Origin: Bradyrhizobium sp. AUGA SZCCT0283
GTDB taxonomy: Bacteria > Pseudomonadota > Alphaproteobacteria > Rhizobiales > Xanthobacteraceae
DNA length: 64,000 nucleotides
Direction: 5' to 3'
Assembly (NCBI RefSeq): GCF_018130385.1
Contig: NZ_JAFCLU010000003.1
Location: forward strand, 186,001-250,000
The position numbers and the translations under genes were made by a program. Shown piece after piece: positions 30,115 to 38,050 of this stretch; the first letter of the stretch is position 1; each line of letters starts with the position of its first letter. The notes beneath the pieces were generated by a model. It worked only from the letters and a program-made list of their open reading frames with translations. It did no database searches and was not told where the DNA came from.

Positions 30115-30450
30115 TCATTTCTCGCGGATCGGCGGCGCGACCTTCTCCGCCGGTGCCGGCGGCAGCGCGGGCTGAGCACCTGCCTTCTGCGCGTCCGGGT
30201 CAGGACGGGCCGGTTGCGGCGGAACGTCTGAGGGCCTTTGGCCGGTCGTGGCCGGTTCTGATGGCGCGGACGGTTTTGTTTCCGCGCCCGGCGTCGATTG
30301 CGTGGGCTGCGTCGCCTGCGCGATTTGCTGGGGATCGCGGGCGCTGAGCGCGGTCAGCGCAAGCGCGGAAATGGCCAGCCCGGCCGCGATCAGCGCGGAC
30401 GCGAGCAGCATATCCCGTCGGTATTCGCGTTGGCGGTCTTCGGCAGACAT
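30115..30450 (-). CDS. Membrane-anchored Pro-rich hypothetical protein
   Basis: This 111-residue protein has a charged N-terminus (SAEDRQREYRRD), one helix (MLLASALIAAGLAISALALTAL) and a periplasmic tail rich in Pro, Ala, Gln and Thr, ending PPIREK. I prefer ATG 30450; a TTG at 30459 adds three residues. The tail is low-complexity, so homology is uninformative. The 237-bp gap to the dioxygenase gene contains no recognisable gene. Confidence 0.6.
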   Translation of the reverse strand: MSAEDRQREYRRDMLLASALIAAGLAISALALTALSARDPQQIAQATQPTQSTPGAETKPSAPSEPATTGQRPSDVPPQPARPDPDAQKAGAQPALPPAPAEKVAPPIREK

Positions 30451-30535
30451 GTCGTTCAACCCACGAAATTGTTCGTGAGGTCAACGGCCGGCAGGGCGCA
30501 TGGTTCCGCGGGGAACCAGGGGCCGTCCGAGGCGC

Positions 30536-31552
30536 CTAGAATTCGAGGATCCCGGCGTCGCCATCCTCGGTGCCGAAAGCCAGCAGCGTGCCCTTGGCGT
30601 TCCAGGCCAGCGCCGAGACCGGCTCGCTGCCGTTGCGGCGCACCAGAATTTCCGCGCCGTCCTCGAGCCGCACGATCAGCACGGTGCCATCGCTATAGCC
30701 TGCGGCCATGATGTCCTGCTTCGGATGACAGGCGACCATGGAGACGCGTGCCTGCAGCGGCGCCAGCATGGCGGGCTCCTTGCCCATCGGACCGTCCTTG
30801 CTGGCGAACGGCCAGATGATCACGGTGTCGGCGCCGGAGGTGGCTAGCCCCTTGCCGCCCACGCTCCATGACATCGAGCGGACGCGGCCGGGATAGCCGC
30901 TCATCCGCATGTGCCTGTTGTCGGCGAGCCGCCAGCCGTGCAGCGCCGGTTCGTGCATCGCGGTGACCAGGAATTTGTTGTCGGGGCTGAAGGTGACGGC
31001 GAGATGCGAGCCGGCCCATTCCAGAAATTCCGGCTTCGCCGCCATGTTGGGAAACCACAGCGTCACGCCGTTGTAATGGGCAACCGCCACGCGCAAGCCT
31101 TTTGGCGCGAAGGCCAGCCCGCCGACGGTCGAGGGCGCATCGAAGCTTTTCTCATCGCCCTTGCTGCTGCGGACATACGCGGTCTTGCCCGCCGACCACG
31201 CCACCGCGCCATCGGGATGCAGCGCGACATTGTCGATCCAGCGCCGTTTTGCGTCGGTCGCGAGCACCGTTGCCTCGCCCTTGGCGTCGAGCGCGACAAC
31301 CTTGCCATCATCGCCGCCGGTGACGATACGCTTGCCATCGGACGCCGCGCACAGCACGGCGCCGCCGTGAATGGCGACTTTCGAAACTTCGCCCGCTTCG
31401 TTCACTATCGCTGCGTTTTCCTCGACACCGATGAACACCGCGGTATCGCCAAGGAAATGGATCGAGGCGGCGGGCATGCCGACAGCCAACACCCGCACCT
31501 GGTCGGTGATGGAAGCGATGGAGGGCGCGTCGCCCGGATCAAACTCTTTCAT
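30536..31552 (-). CDS. WD40-repeat protein of the zinc operon
   Basis: This 338-residue protein is built of about seven WD40-like blades (for example RIVTGGDDGKVVALD, GLATSGADTVIIWPF, DIMAAGYSDGTVLIVRL, LLAFGTEDGDAGILEF), with no other domain and no signal peptide. Beta-propellers of this kind mediate protein contacts. Its ATG overlaps the stop of the COG0523 GTPase gene (TGATG), so it is translationally coupled to it, and it is the last gene of the zinc operon. A role as a partner of the zinc GTPase is inference from that coupling. Confidence 0.88.
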   Translation of the reverse strand: MKEFDPGDAPSIASITDQVRVLAVGMPAASIHFLGDTAVFIGVEENAAIVNEAGEVSKVAIHGGAVLCAASDGKRIVTGGDDGKVVALDAKGEATVLATDAKRRWIDNVALHPDGAVAWSAGKTAYVRSSKGDEKSFDAPSTVGGLAFAPKGLRVAVAHYNGVTLWFPNMAAKPEFLEWAGSHLAVTFSPDNKFLVTAMHEPALHGWRLADNRHMRMSGYPGRVRSMSWSVGGKGLATSGADTVIIWPFASKDGPMGKEPAMLAPLQARVSMVACHPKQDIMAAGYSDGTVLIVRLEDGAEILVRRNGSEPVSALAWNAKGTLLAFGTEDGDAGILEF

Positions 31553-32598
31553 CACGTGACGATACAGCTTTCAAAACCGTCGCGGATCATCTGCTCCGGC
31601 AATTCGCGGCCGATGAAGATGACGCGGCTTTCGCGCGGTTCGCCTTCCTTCCACTTACGCTGATGATCACCTTCCAGCATCATGTGCACGCCCTGGAACA
31701 CGTAGCGGTCGTCATCGTCGGTGAAGGCGAGAATGCCTTTCGAACGCAGGATCTTCTGCCCCTCGGTAGCGACGAGGTTTTGCAGCCACGGCATGAATAT
31801 GGTGGGGTCGAGCGGCTTGTCCGACCGCAGCGACAGCGATTGCATGTCCTCGTCGTGGTAATGCTTCAGGCCGCCATGGCTGTGGCCGTGATCGTGGTGA
31901 TGGTCGTGATGATGATCATGGTCATGGTCGTGACCATCGCCGGCGTCGAGGAATTCCGGCTCGATCTCCAGGATGCGATCCAGATCGAACGCGCCGCGCT
32001 CCAGCACGTCCGACAGCTGAACCTTGCAGCGCTCGGTGCGATGCAGTTTTGCGTACGGATTAATGCCGCGGATGCGGGCTTCGACTTCGGCCAGTTCGGC
32101 CTTGGAGACGAGGTCGGTCTTGTTCAGCACGATGACGTCGGCGAAGGCGATCTGGTTCTTGGCTTCGGGGGCGTCCTTCAAGCGGTCGCTCAGCCATTTG
32201 GCGTCGGCCACGGTGACGACCGCATCGAGCCGGGCGTTCTTCTGCACGTCCTCGTCGACGAAAAAGGTTTGCGCCACCGGCGCCGGATCGGCGAGCCCCG
32301 TCGTCTCGACGATGATGGCGTCGAACTTGCCCTTGCGCTTCATCAGGCCTTCCATGATGCGGACGAGGTCGCCGCGCACGGTGCAGCAGACGCAGCCATT
32401 GTTCATCTCGAACACTTCCTCGTCGGCACCGATGATGAGGTCGTTGTCGATGCCGATCTCGCCGAATTCGTTGACGATGACGGCGTATTTCTTGCCGTGG
32501 TTTTCCGACAGGATGCGGTTGAGCAGCGTGGTCTTGCCGGCACCGAGATAGCCCGTCAGCACGGTCACTGGAATTTTTTGGGACGAAAGATCAGACAT
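31552..32598 (-). CDS. COG0523 (CobW/ZigA-type) zinc-linked GTPase
   Basis: This 348-residue P-loop GTPase delivers or manages zinc when it is scarce. It has Walker A GYLGAGKTT, the metal-binding motif GCVCC (about residues 68-72), the ETTG switch, guanine-specificity NKTD, and a His/Asp-rich loop (GDGHDHDHDHHHDHHHDHGH) before the C-terminal CobW_C domain. It lies 50 bp downstream of znuA and is coupled to the WD40 gene. The Zur-type box at the head of the operon supports a zinc rather than cobalamin role. Confidence 0.93.
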   Translation of the reverse strand: MSDLSSQKIPVTVLTGYLGAGKTTLLNRILSENHGKKYAVIVNEFGEIGIDNDLIIGADEEVFEMNNGCVCCTVRGDLVRIMEGLMKRKGKFDAIIVETTGLADPAPVAQTFFVDEDVQKNARLDAVVTVADAKWLSDRLKDAPEAKNQIAFADVIVLNKTDLVSKAELAEVEARIRGINPYAKLHRTERCKVQLSDVLERGAFDLDRILEIEPEFLDAGDGHDHDHDHHHDHHHDHGHSHGGLKHYHDEDMQSLSLRSDKPLDPTIFMPWLQNLVATEGQKILRSKGILAFTDDDDRYVFQGVHMMLEGDHQRKWKEGEPRESRVIFIGRELPEQMIRDGFESCIVT

Positions 32599-32648
32599 AA
32601 TAACTCCGGAGCGGAATGATCGCGCGAGCAGGCAGGGAGGCCCCTGCC

Positions 32649-33518
32649 CTATGGGCTCAGCGCGCTGGTCAGGGCCTTTATATTGTGCCTGACCATTGCA
32701 ATGTAAGTGGGAGAATCGCCCTTTTCGGCCGTCAGGCTGTCCGAATAGAGCGTTCCGCCGACCCTGGCGCCGGTCTCGGCCGATATCCGGCCCATCAGGC
32801 GGGGGTCGCTGATATTTTCCAGAAACACGGCCGGTATTCTGGCGGCCCTGACCTGGGTGATGATCTTTGCGATATCGCGGGCGCTGGCCTCGGATTCGGT
32901 CGAGACGCCGAGCGGCGCGATGAATTCGACACCATAGGCGGCGGCGAAATAGCCGAAAGCATTGTGGGTCGAGATTACCTTGCGGCGGTTTTCCGGGATT
33001 TTCGCCATCGCCTCGCGCACCTCGCGCTCCAGTGCGTCGAGTTCAGCCAGATAGGCGTTCGCCTTGGACTTGAAGGCTTCGGCGTCCGCAGGCGCTACTG
33101 CTGCCAGCGCATCGCGGATATTGGCGACATAGATCTTCGCGTTGGCGACCGATTGCCAGGCGTGCGGATCGGCGTCCGAGCCGAGCTTGAGCGGCGCAAT
33201 GCCTGCTGTCGTGGTCACGACGGAAGCCTTGCCGCCGGCAGACTTGACCAGCCGCGACAACCAGCCCTCGAACCCGAGGCCGTTGACGAATACGAGCTTC
33301 GCATCCGCCACTTTTTTAGCATCGGCAGGCGTCGGCACATAGACATGTGCATCGCTATTGGGGCCGACCAAGGTGGTGACATCGACGCGGTCGCCGCCGA
33401 CATTGCGGACGAAATCGCCGAGGATCGAGAAGCTGGCGACGACGTTGAGGCGATCCGCGGCGCGGGCCGGGCCAACAGCCACGATCAGGGCGAGAGCGAT
33501 AAGCCAGAACCGGATCAT
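32649..33518 (-). CDS. znuA: Zinc ABC transporter substrate-binding protein
   Basis: This 289-residue cluster A-I binding protein has a signal peptide (WLIALALIVAVGPARA-A). Predicted metal ligands by alignment with TroA/PsaA are His58 (DAHVY), His119 (DPHAW), His185 (STHNAFGYF) and Asp260 (YSDS). The third ligand is His as in zinc-binding TroA, not Glu as in manganese PsaA. It lacks the His-rich loop of E. coli ZnuA. ATG 33518 follows the znuB stop by 2 bp; the open frame further upstream lies inside znuB and znuC. Confidence 0.9.
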   Translation of the reverse strand: MIRFWLIALALIVAVGPARAADRLNVVASFSILGDFVRNVGGDRVDVTTLVGPNSDAHVYVPTPADAKKVADAKLVFVNGLGFEGWLSRLVKSAGGKASVVTTTAGIAPLKLGSDADPHAWQSVANAKIYVANIRDALAAVAPADAEAFKSKANAYLAELDALEREVREAMAKIPENRRKVISTHNAFGYFAAAYGVEFIAPLGVSTESEASARDIAKIITQVRAARIPAVFLENISDPRLMGRISAETGARVGGTLYSDSLTAEKGDSPTYIAMVRHNIKALTSALSP

Positions 33519-33520
33519 GG

Positions 33521-34390
33521 CTACGCCTCGAGATGACGGCCGGGGAACATCTGCCGGACCAGGCCGCTGACAGGGCCGAACAACAGCGAGGCCACATAGA
33601 GCACTGCCGCGACCAGGATGATCGCAGGACCCGAAGGAATTTTGGTCTGGAACGACAGCACCAGCCCGGCATAGCCCGAGACGATGGCGCTGGCGACCGC
33701 GATGCAGATCATGCCGGTGATGTCGCGCGACCAGAAGCGCGCGATGCCGGCGGGCAGGATCATCAGGCCGACGCCGAGCAGCGTGCCGAGTGCGTGAAAG
33801 CCGTTGACGAGGTTGATCACGACCAGCGCCAGGAACGCGAGATGCGCGGGCGCGCCGGCGCGAGAGACGGTGCGCAGGAACACCGGATCGACGCATTCGA
33901 TCACCAGCGGCCGGAAGATCACGGCCATCACCAAAAGCGTGATCGTGGCGTTGAAGGCGATCACCAGCAGCGTCTGGTCGTCCATCGCCAGGATGTTGCC
34001 GAACAGCACGTGCAAGAGATCGATATTGGTGCCCTTGACGGAAACGATGGTGACGCCGAGCGCGAGCGACACCAGATAGAAGGTCGCGAGTGAAGCGTCC
34101 TCCTTCAGCTCCGTATGGCGCGCGACGAGGCCTGCAAGCAGCGCGACGGTAAAGCCCGCGATCAATCCGCCCGTCGTCATCGCGAACAGATTGAGCCCGG
34201 AGACCAGGAAGCCGATCGCGGCGCCCGGCAGGATCGCGTGCGCCATGGCGTCGCCGACGAGACTCATCCGCCGCAGCATCAGAAACACGCCGATCGGCGC
34301 TGCGCCAAGCGCGAGCGCGATCACGGCGGCCAGCGCGCGGCGCATGAACTCGAATTCGGTGAAGGGCGAGATCAGTGCGTCGTACAGCAT
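33521..34390 (-). CDS. znuB: Zinc ABC transporter permease
   Basis: This 289-residue ABC-3 family permease has about eight helices. The family motif GVFLMLRRMSLVGDAMAHAILPGAAIG is partly visible near residue 33, along with LKEDASLATFYLVSLALGV and GVGLMILPAGIARFW. Its ATG overlaps the znuC stop by one base (TGATG), and znuA follows 2 bp after its stop. It transports zinc supplied by ZnuA. Confidence 0.92.
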   Translation of the reverse strand: MLYDALISPFTEFEFMRRALAAVIALALGAAPIGVFLMLRRMSLVGDAMAHAILPGAAIGFLVSGLNLFAMTTGGLIAGFTVALLAGLVARHTELKEDASLATFYLVSLALGVTIVSVKGTNIDLLHVLFGNILAMDDQTLLVIAFNATITLLVMAVIFRPLVIECVDPVFLRTVSRAGAPAHLAFLALVVINLVNGFHALGTLLGVGLMILPAGIARFWSRDITGMICIAVASAIVSGYAGLVLSFQTKIPSGPAIILVAAVLYVASLLFGPVSGLVRQMFPGRHLEA

Positions 34391-35145
34391 CAGGCGGCCC
34401 GTGACGGCATATCGTCCGCGCAGGCGGCGGCACTGTCATCGAACGCCTCGCACATCCGCAGCGCGACCATCAGGTTTTCCGCGGTCAGCACCTCTGCGGT
34501 CGCGCCCCAGGCCACGGGCCCGCGCGCGAGCAGCAAGGTTTCGGGGAAATGGTCGCGCACCAGTTCCATGTCGTGCAGCGCGGCCAGCACGGTGCGGCCC
34601 TCGCCATGCCAGCGCTTTACCAGCGCCAGCAGATCGGCTGATGTTTTGGCGTCGATGGCGTTGAACGGCTCGTCCAGCACGATCAGGCGCGCGTCCTGCA
34701 GCAGCACCCGCGCGAACAGCATGCGCTGCATCTGACCGCCGGACAGCGTGCCGATCGAGCGGTTCTCAAATCCGTTGAGGCCGACCGCGGCGAGCGCCAG
34801 CGTGATCTTGTCCCGCTCCGCCTTGCCCATGCCGCCGAAAAATCCCGTGGAGCGCCACAGGCCGGTGCCGACCAGATCGAACACCGAGATCGGAAAGCTG
34901 CGGTCGATGTCGACGCTCTGCGGTAGATAGGCGATGTCGCGGATATCGAGGCCGCCGAGATCGATCGACCCGGAGAGCGGTTTTAAAATGCCGGCGAGCC
35001 CGCGAAACAGCGTCGACTTGCCGGCGCCGTTCGGCCCGATCACCGCCACCAGCGCGCCCGCAGCCACCTCGCCATTGAGGTGATGCACCGCCGGATGCCG
35101 GTCATAGCCGAGCGTGACGTTGTGGAATTTAAGCTGCGCCGCCAT
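34390..35145 (-). CDS. znuC: Zinc ABC transporter ATP-binding protein
   Basis: This 251-residue ATPase has Walker A GPNGAGKST, signature TLSGGQMQRMLFARVL, Walker B LIVLDEPFNAID and H-loop ALHDMELV. I chose ATG 35145, preceded by GAGGTGAG and 2 bp after the stop of the His-rich peptide gene; the longer frame would overlap that gene. It forms the importer with ZnuB and ZnuA. Confidence 0.92.
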   Translation of the reverse strand: MAAQLKFHNVTLGYDRHPAVHHLNGEVAAGALVAVIGPNGAGKSTLFRGLAGILKPLSGSIDLGGLDIRDIAYLPQSVDIDRSFPISVFDLVGTGLWRSTGFFGGMGKAERDKITLALAAVGLNGFENRSIGTLSGGQMQRMLFARVLLQDARLIVLDEPFNAIDAKTSADLLALVKRWHGEGRTVLAALHDMELVRDHFPETLLLARGPVAWGATAEVLTAENLMVALRMCEAFDDSAAACADDMPSRAA

Positions 35146-35147
35146 AC

Positions 35148-35351
35148 TCACCTCATCGCGACAAGCACGACCGCCCACAGCGCGGCGCTGACCGCGAACG
35201 CTGCGGCGAGCCGGGCGGCAACCGTCATCCGCAGGATCGACCAGGGCGCGGCCTGCGCCGGATGCGGCGTCGCCGGGCCATGGGCATGGCCGTGGTGGTG
35301 ATGTGCGTGGTCATGGAGATGACCGGGGTCGTGGGAGTGGTCGTGAGGCAT
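35148..35351 (-). CDS. His-rich small membrane protein, first gene of the zinc operon
   Basis: This 67-residue protein has 13 His among its first 30 residues (HDHSHD, HLHDHAHHHHGHAH), a short linker and one C-terminal helix (AAAFAVSAALWAVVLVAM). It looks like a membrane-tethered metal-binding peptide. ATG 35351 lies only 7 bp after the Zur-type palindrome, and no ribosome binding site fits between them, so the mRNA may be nearly leaderless. It is 2 bp upstream of znuC. It may supply the His-rich function that ZnuA lacks. Confidence 0.75.
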   Translation of the reverse strand: MPHDHSHDPGHLHDHAHHHHGHAHGPATPHPAQAAPWSILRMTVAARLAAAFAVSAALWAVVLVAMR

Positions 35352-35358
35352 GGGGCAT

Positions 35359-35375
35359 ATGTTATAATATAACAT
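35359..35375 (-). promoter_or_regulatory. Zur-type operator
   Basis: ATGTTATAATATAACAT is a perfect palindrome with 8-bp arms and a 1-bp centre. It is identical in design to the Zur box described in enterobacteria. It lies directly upstream of six zinc-related genes on the minus strand and contains TATA-rich sequence that could be the -10 element, so bound Zur would block transcription. Zur itself is not in the window. Confidence 0.88.
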
Positions 35376-35501
35376 TACGGGAGTCCACGCGTTGGCACGG
35401 CCGCAGGCTGGGCCTTTCCGGACGCCTCGGCCTGCCTTCGGCCGCCTTCACCGCGAGGAGCGCGCTTGCGGCGAAGCAATCCGGGCCGTCGCCACGCAAC
35501 A

Positions 35502-35612
35502 GGTCGTCGTCCCCCGCGCATGCGGGGGATCCAGTACGCTGCGGCTTCTCGGCTCAATCACTGCTGCCTCTGGAATACTGGGTCGCCCGGTCAAGCCGGG
35601 CGATGACAAGTG
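35502..35612. repeat. Dispersed repeat with two strong hairpins
   Basis: This element contains CCCCCGC-GCAT-GCGGGGG (35511-35528) and TCGCCCGG/CCGGGCGA (35583-35603) flanking GGATCCAGTACGCTGCGGCT and CTCTGGAATACTGG. From memory this is a common intergenic repeat of Bradyrhizobium. The stretch before it (35380-35500) is Gly/Ala-coding-like GC-rich sequence with no gene support and probably belongs to the same mosaic. Confidence 0.72.
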
Positions 35613-35639
35613 AACATGATTTCGCGATCTCGCCACATC

Positions 35640-36060
35640 ATCTGTGCGAGGTTTGCTGGATAACTTCCCGCCCTCTTTGTCAGAGGGCGCAGGGAAGACC
35701 GGGTGCACGCTGCACCCGCGGTCTCGTGTGCAATTGCGCACAAAGAACGCGCACACGAGCATACAGGTACAGGCGGAACACTCCGGCCTTCCCTGCGCAA
35801 TGGCTTTACGGCTTACTTCGAGCTCTCCCCGGTGAACGGCTTTCTTGCCACCGTCGCCCCTGAGAAGCTTGCTTCCCAAGAACTTGACGCCAGCACCGCG
35901 GCGTCAGGACCACACGACTTCGCCGTACGCGTCATGCCAGCCTCGTCAGTCAGGCCTCCGCGTCCACCGCATCCCACCGCGCGTTCGTGACGATCGCGAG
36001 CCGCCCCTCTTGCCGGGTGGGACGGCGCATCGATGAACTGATTTGCGTGAGAACAAAAGG
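35640..36060. repeat. Large hairpin-rich dispersed element, non-coding
   Basis: At least five perfect local hairpins occur: CGCCCTCT/AGAGGGCG (35669-35689), GGGTGCA/TGCACCC (35701-35717), CTCGTGTGC/GCACACGAG (35723-35759), GAAGC/GCTTC (35864-35875) and TGACGCC/GGCGTCA (35885-35906). Short open frames exist on both strands but none resembles a protein. I recall near-identical sequence in many Bradyrhizobium intergenic regions. With the preceding repeats it fills a gene-free stretch of about 820 bp (35380-36200); 36061-36200 shows nothing recognisable. Confidence 0.65.
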
Positions 36061-36202
36061 GGAATATTTTTGCGCCGGGTACTGGACCAAGGGCTGGCGT
36101 GATTTGCCTGACGGGCAACACAGGCATTGGTAGGTCCGGCGGGGAGAAGCCGGCCCCGCACCGCTTGAACGCGGTCGCCGACTGGGGTGACCAATTGCCG
36201 TG

Positions 36203-36682
36203 ATGACCGAGAATCCCAATCCAGAGCACCGTCCTGCCGATCCCGAGCACTGCAACAGCCTGCGCGCGTGGTTGATCGACATGCTGGCGCTGGGCATGGG
36301 TGCGCTGGCCGTTTTCCATTACAAGCCGGAAGGCTTCGTCGCCGGGCTCATCGTCTTCGTCGGCGCTTACACCCTGACGCATTCTCTGCAGGGCGTGAGC
36401 TGGAAATTGCTCGCGGGAATTTGCGAAATCCTGCTCATCGCTCTCGCCCCGGTGATCCATCTGGGCACCCTTGCAACGGCTCCGGCCAGCTTCACGGGGT
36501 TGGTCTTCACATTCCTGCTGCCCGGGATCGCTCAAGCCTATTGGCTTTGGGAGTTGTGGCCGGCGACGGCTGCCTTGGTTCACCCGCTGACCCTGATGTG
36601 TGCGGCATGGCTGGCGCTGCTTGGGATATGGATTTTAGCGCAGAGGATGCTCGTCGGCAGGCGCGCGCCGCAACCAGGTTAG
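36203..36682 (+). CDS. Integral membrane protein, unknown function
   Basis: This 159-residue protein has about five hydrophobic helices (WLIDMLALGMGALAVFHY, FVAGLIVFVGAYTLTH, LLAGICEILLIALAPVIHL, FTGLVFTFLLPGIAQAYWL, LMCAAWLALLGIWIL). The start is ATG 36203 or the GTG just before it at 36200. No family is recognised. It sits alone after the repeat mosaic and 264 bp before the next gene; the gap holds only a short ACCGGTC/GACCGGT palindrome near 36742-36762. Confidence 0.65.
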   Translation: MTENPNPEHRPADPEHCNSLRAWLIDMLALGMGALAVFHYKPEGFVAGLIVFVGAYTLTHSLQGVSWKLLAGICEILLIALAPVIHLGTLATAPASFTGLVFTFLLPGIAQAYWLWELWPATAALVHPLTLMCAAWLALLGIWILAQRMLVGRRAPQPG

Positions 36683-36946
36683 CAAGTTCAGAAATCGACG
36701 GCGCCAAGCAGCCTCGGCGCAGCATGCCGAATCCCTTATGACAATACCGGTCGGGTCGGACCGGTAGAAAATCACATCGCAAGGCGGAGACACCTTCAAC
36801 GTCATGCCACCAACATATCGATCAGCCTCTGATCGCCGGAACGAATGGCTCTCGACAGCACGCATGCGCGGTTTCCGCTTTTGGGATAACATGGGGAGCG
36901 TGTCGGCACCCGGATGACGACGGGAAACCATGAAGGGGAGGTTGGA

Positions 36947-37480
36947 ATGACCTCGCAGCGAGTGTCGGGAACCGCCGTGCAACGAACCATTGCCGTCCTG
37001 GGCTCGGCGGTTTTCTTCGTGGTCGCCCCATGTACGCTGGCGGGGCTCGTTCCATGGTCGATCACGGGTTGGCAACTCCGGCCGCCGTTCCTTGGTCTGG
37101 AGCTGACGCGCGGCATCGGCGCGATAATGATTCTCGCAGGCGTGCCTGGGCTCGTTGACGCATTTGCGCGTTTCGCGCTGCAGGGTCTCGGCACCCCCGC
37201 GCCCATCGCGCCGACCCGGAATCTCGTGGTGACCGGTCTCTACCGTTATGTGCGTAATCCAATATACGTCGCGGTCGTTGCCATCATCCTGGGTCAAGCG
37301 GTGCTGATGGGCGATTGGCGCCTCATCGTCTACGGCGCGCTGCTCTGGCTCGCCTTCCACGTCTTCGTCGTGGCGTACGAAGAACCCACGCTCGAGGAGA
37401 CGTTTGGGAGAGAGTACGAGGCGTTCCGCGCCGCCGTCCCGCGCTGGATTCCGCGGATGACCCCATGGCGGTCGAGATGA
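36947..37480 (+). CDS. Isoprenylcysteine carboxyl methyltransferase-family membrane protein
   Basis: This 177-residue integral membrane protein has the C-terminal signature of the ICMT/phospholipid methyltransferase fold: GLYRYVRNPIYVAVVAIILG, then EEPTLEETFGREYEAF and PRWIPR. These segments bind S-adenosylmethionine. Bacterial members methylate lipids or unknown targets. GGGGAGG precedes ATG 36947; an upstream in-frame start at 36914 is less likely. It is convergent with the split permease genes. Confidence 0.88.
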   Translation: MTSQRVSGTAVQRTIAVLGSAVFFVVAPCTLAGLVPWSITGWQLRPPFLGLELTRGIGAIMILAGVPGLVDAFARFALQGLGTPAPIAPTRNLVVTGLYRYVRNPIYVAVVAIILGQAVLMGDWRLIVYGALLWLAFHVFVVAYEEPTLEETFGREYEAFRAAVPRWIPRMTPWRSR

Positions 37481-37546
37481 TCGGTGGCCCGCGGTTGTGC
37501 GAGCCGCTGCTCGCGACCGGTCTCGGAGCCGCCAGCCCCGCTCCCC

Positions 37547-38050
37547 TCACGGCTTCCCGATCACCATCGCGATTGCCGCCGCCAGAAACGGAAACGGCAG
37601 CGACACCGCCGCGCGAAACCACACGAACCGGACCGGCATGAACGGGATTTCCCACAGGATCATGCGCTGGAAGGCGAACAGCGCCCAGGCGACGACATAG
37701 GCGATCACCTGCGGCGGGCCGCCGCCGACTTTCAGCGCCACCGCGCCGATCGAGAAACCGACCACCGGGCCGCCGGGGGTTGCAGCACCTGCGATGACAG
37801 CGGTCACCACGCCGAACCAGCCCGAGTCCGGGCCGAGCCAGCCGGTGATGACTTCGGGCGGGATGACGGCGGCGATATAGCCCGAGCCGATCACGCCGAG
37901 CGCAATGCGCGGCACGATGTTGATGAAGTCCATGCTGCCTTCGCGCAGCGACGACACCAGCACCACGCGGCCGCGCTGCCAGGCCATGAAGCCGAGCACG
38001 GCGACCGAGCCCCACAAGGTGATGTCGATGATCAGCGCGGAGATATTCAC
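37547..38050 (-). CDS. ArsP_1/DUF318-type permease, second half
   Basis: This 167-residue membrane protein has about four to five helices and the family motif AGAATPGGPVVGFSIGAVAL, with RMILWEIPFMPVRFVWFR near the end. I chose GTG 38050, which overlaps the stop of the upstream gene (GTGA). The two genes look like the two halves of a single ArsP_1-type permease, with matching motifs. Members of the family export organoarsenicals, but many are uncharacterised. Confidence 0.8.
   Translation of the reverse strand: MNISALIIDITLWGSVAVLGFMAWQRGRVVLVSSLREGSMDFINIVPRIALGVIGSGYIAAVIPPEVITGWLGPDSGWFGVVTAVIAGAATPGGPVVGFSIGAVALKVGGGPPQVIAYVVAWALFAFQRMILWEIPFMPVRFVWFRAAVSLPFPFLAAAIAMVIGKP

Noticed and set aside
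35380..36200. Several short open frames on both strands
   Set aside because: They fall inside hairpin-rich dispersed repeats, lack ribosome binding sites and have no protein-like composition.
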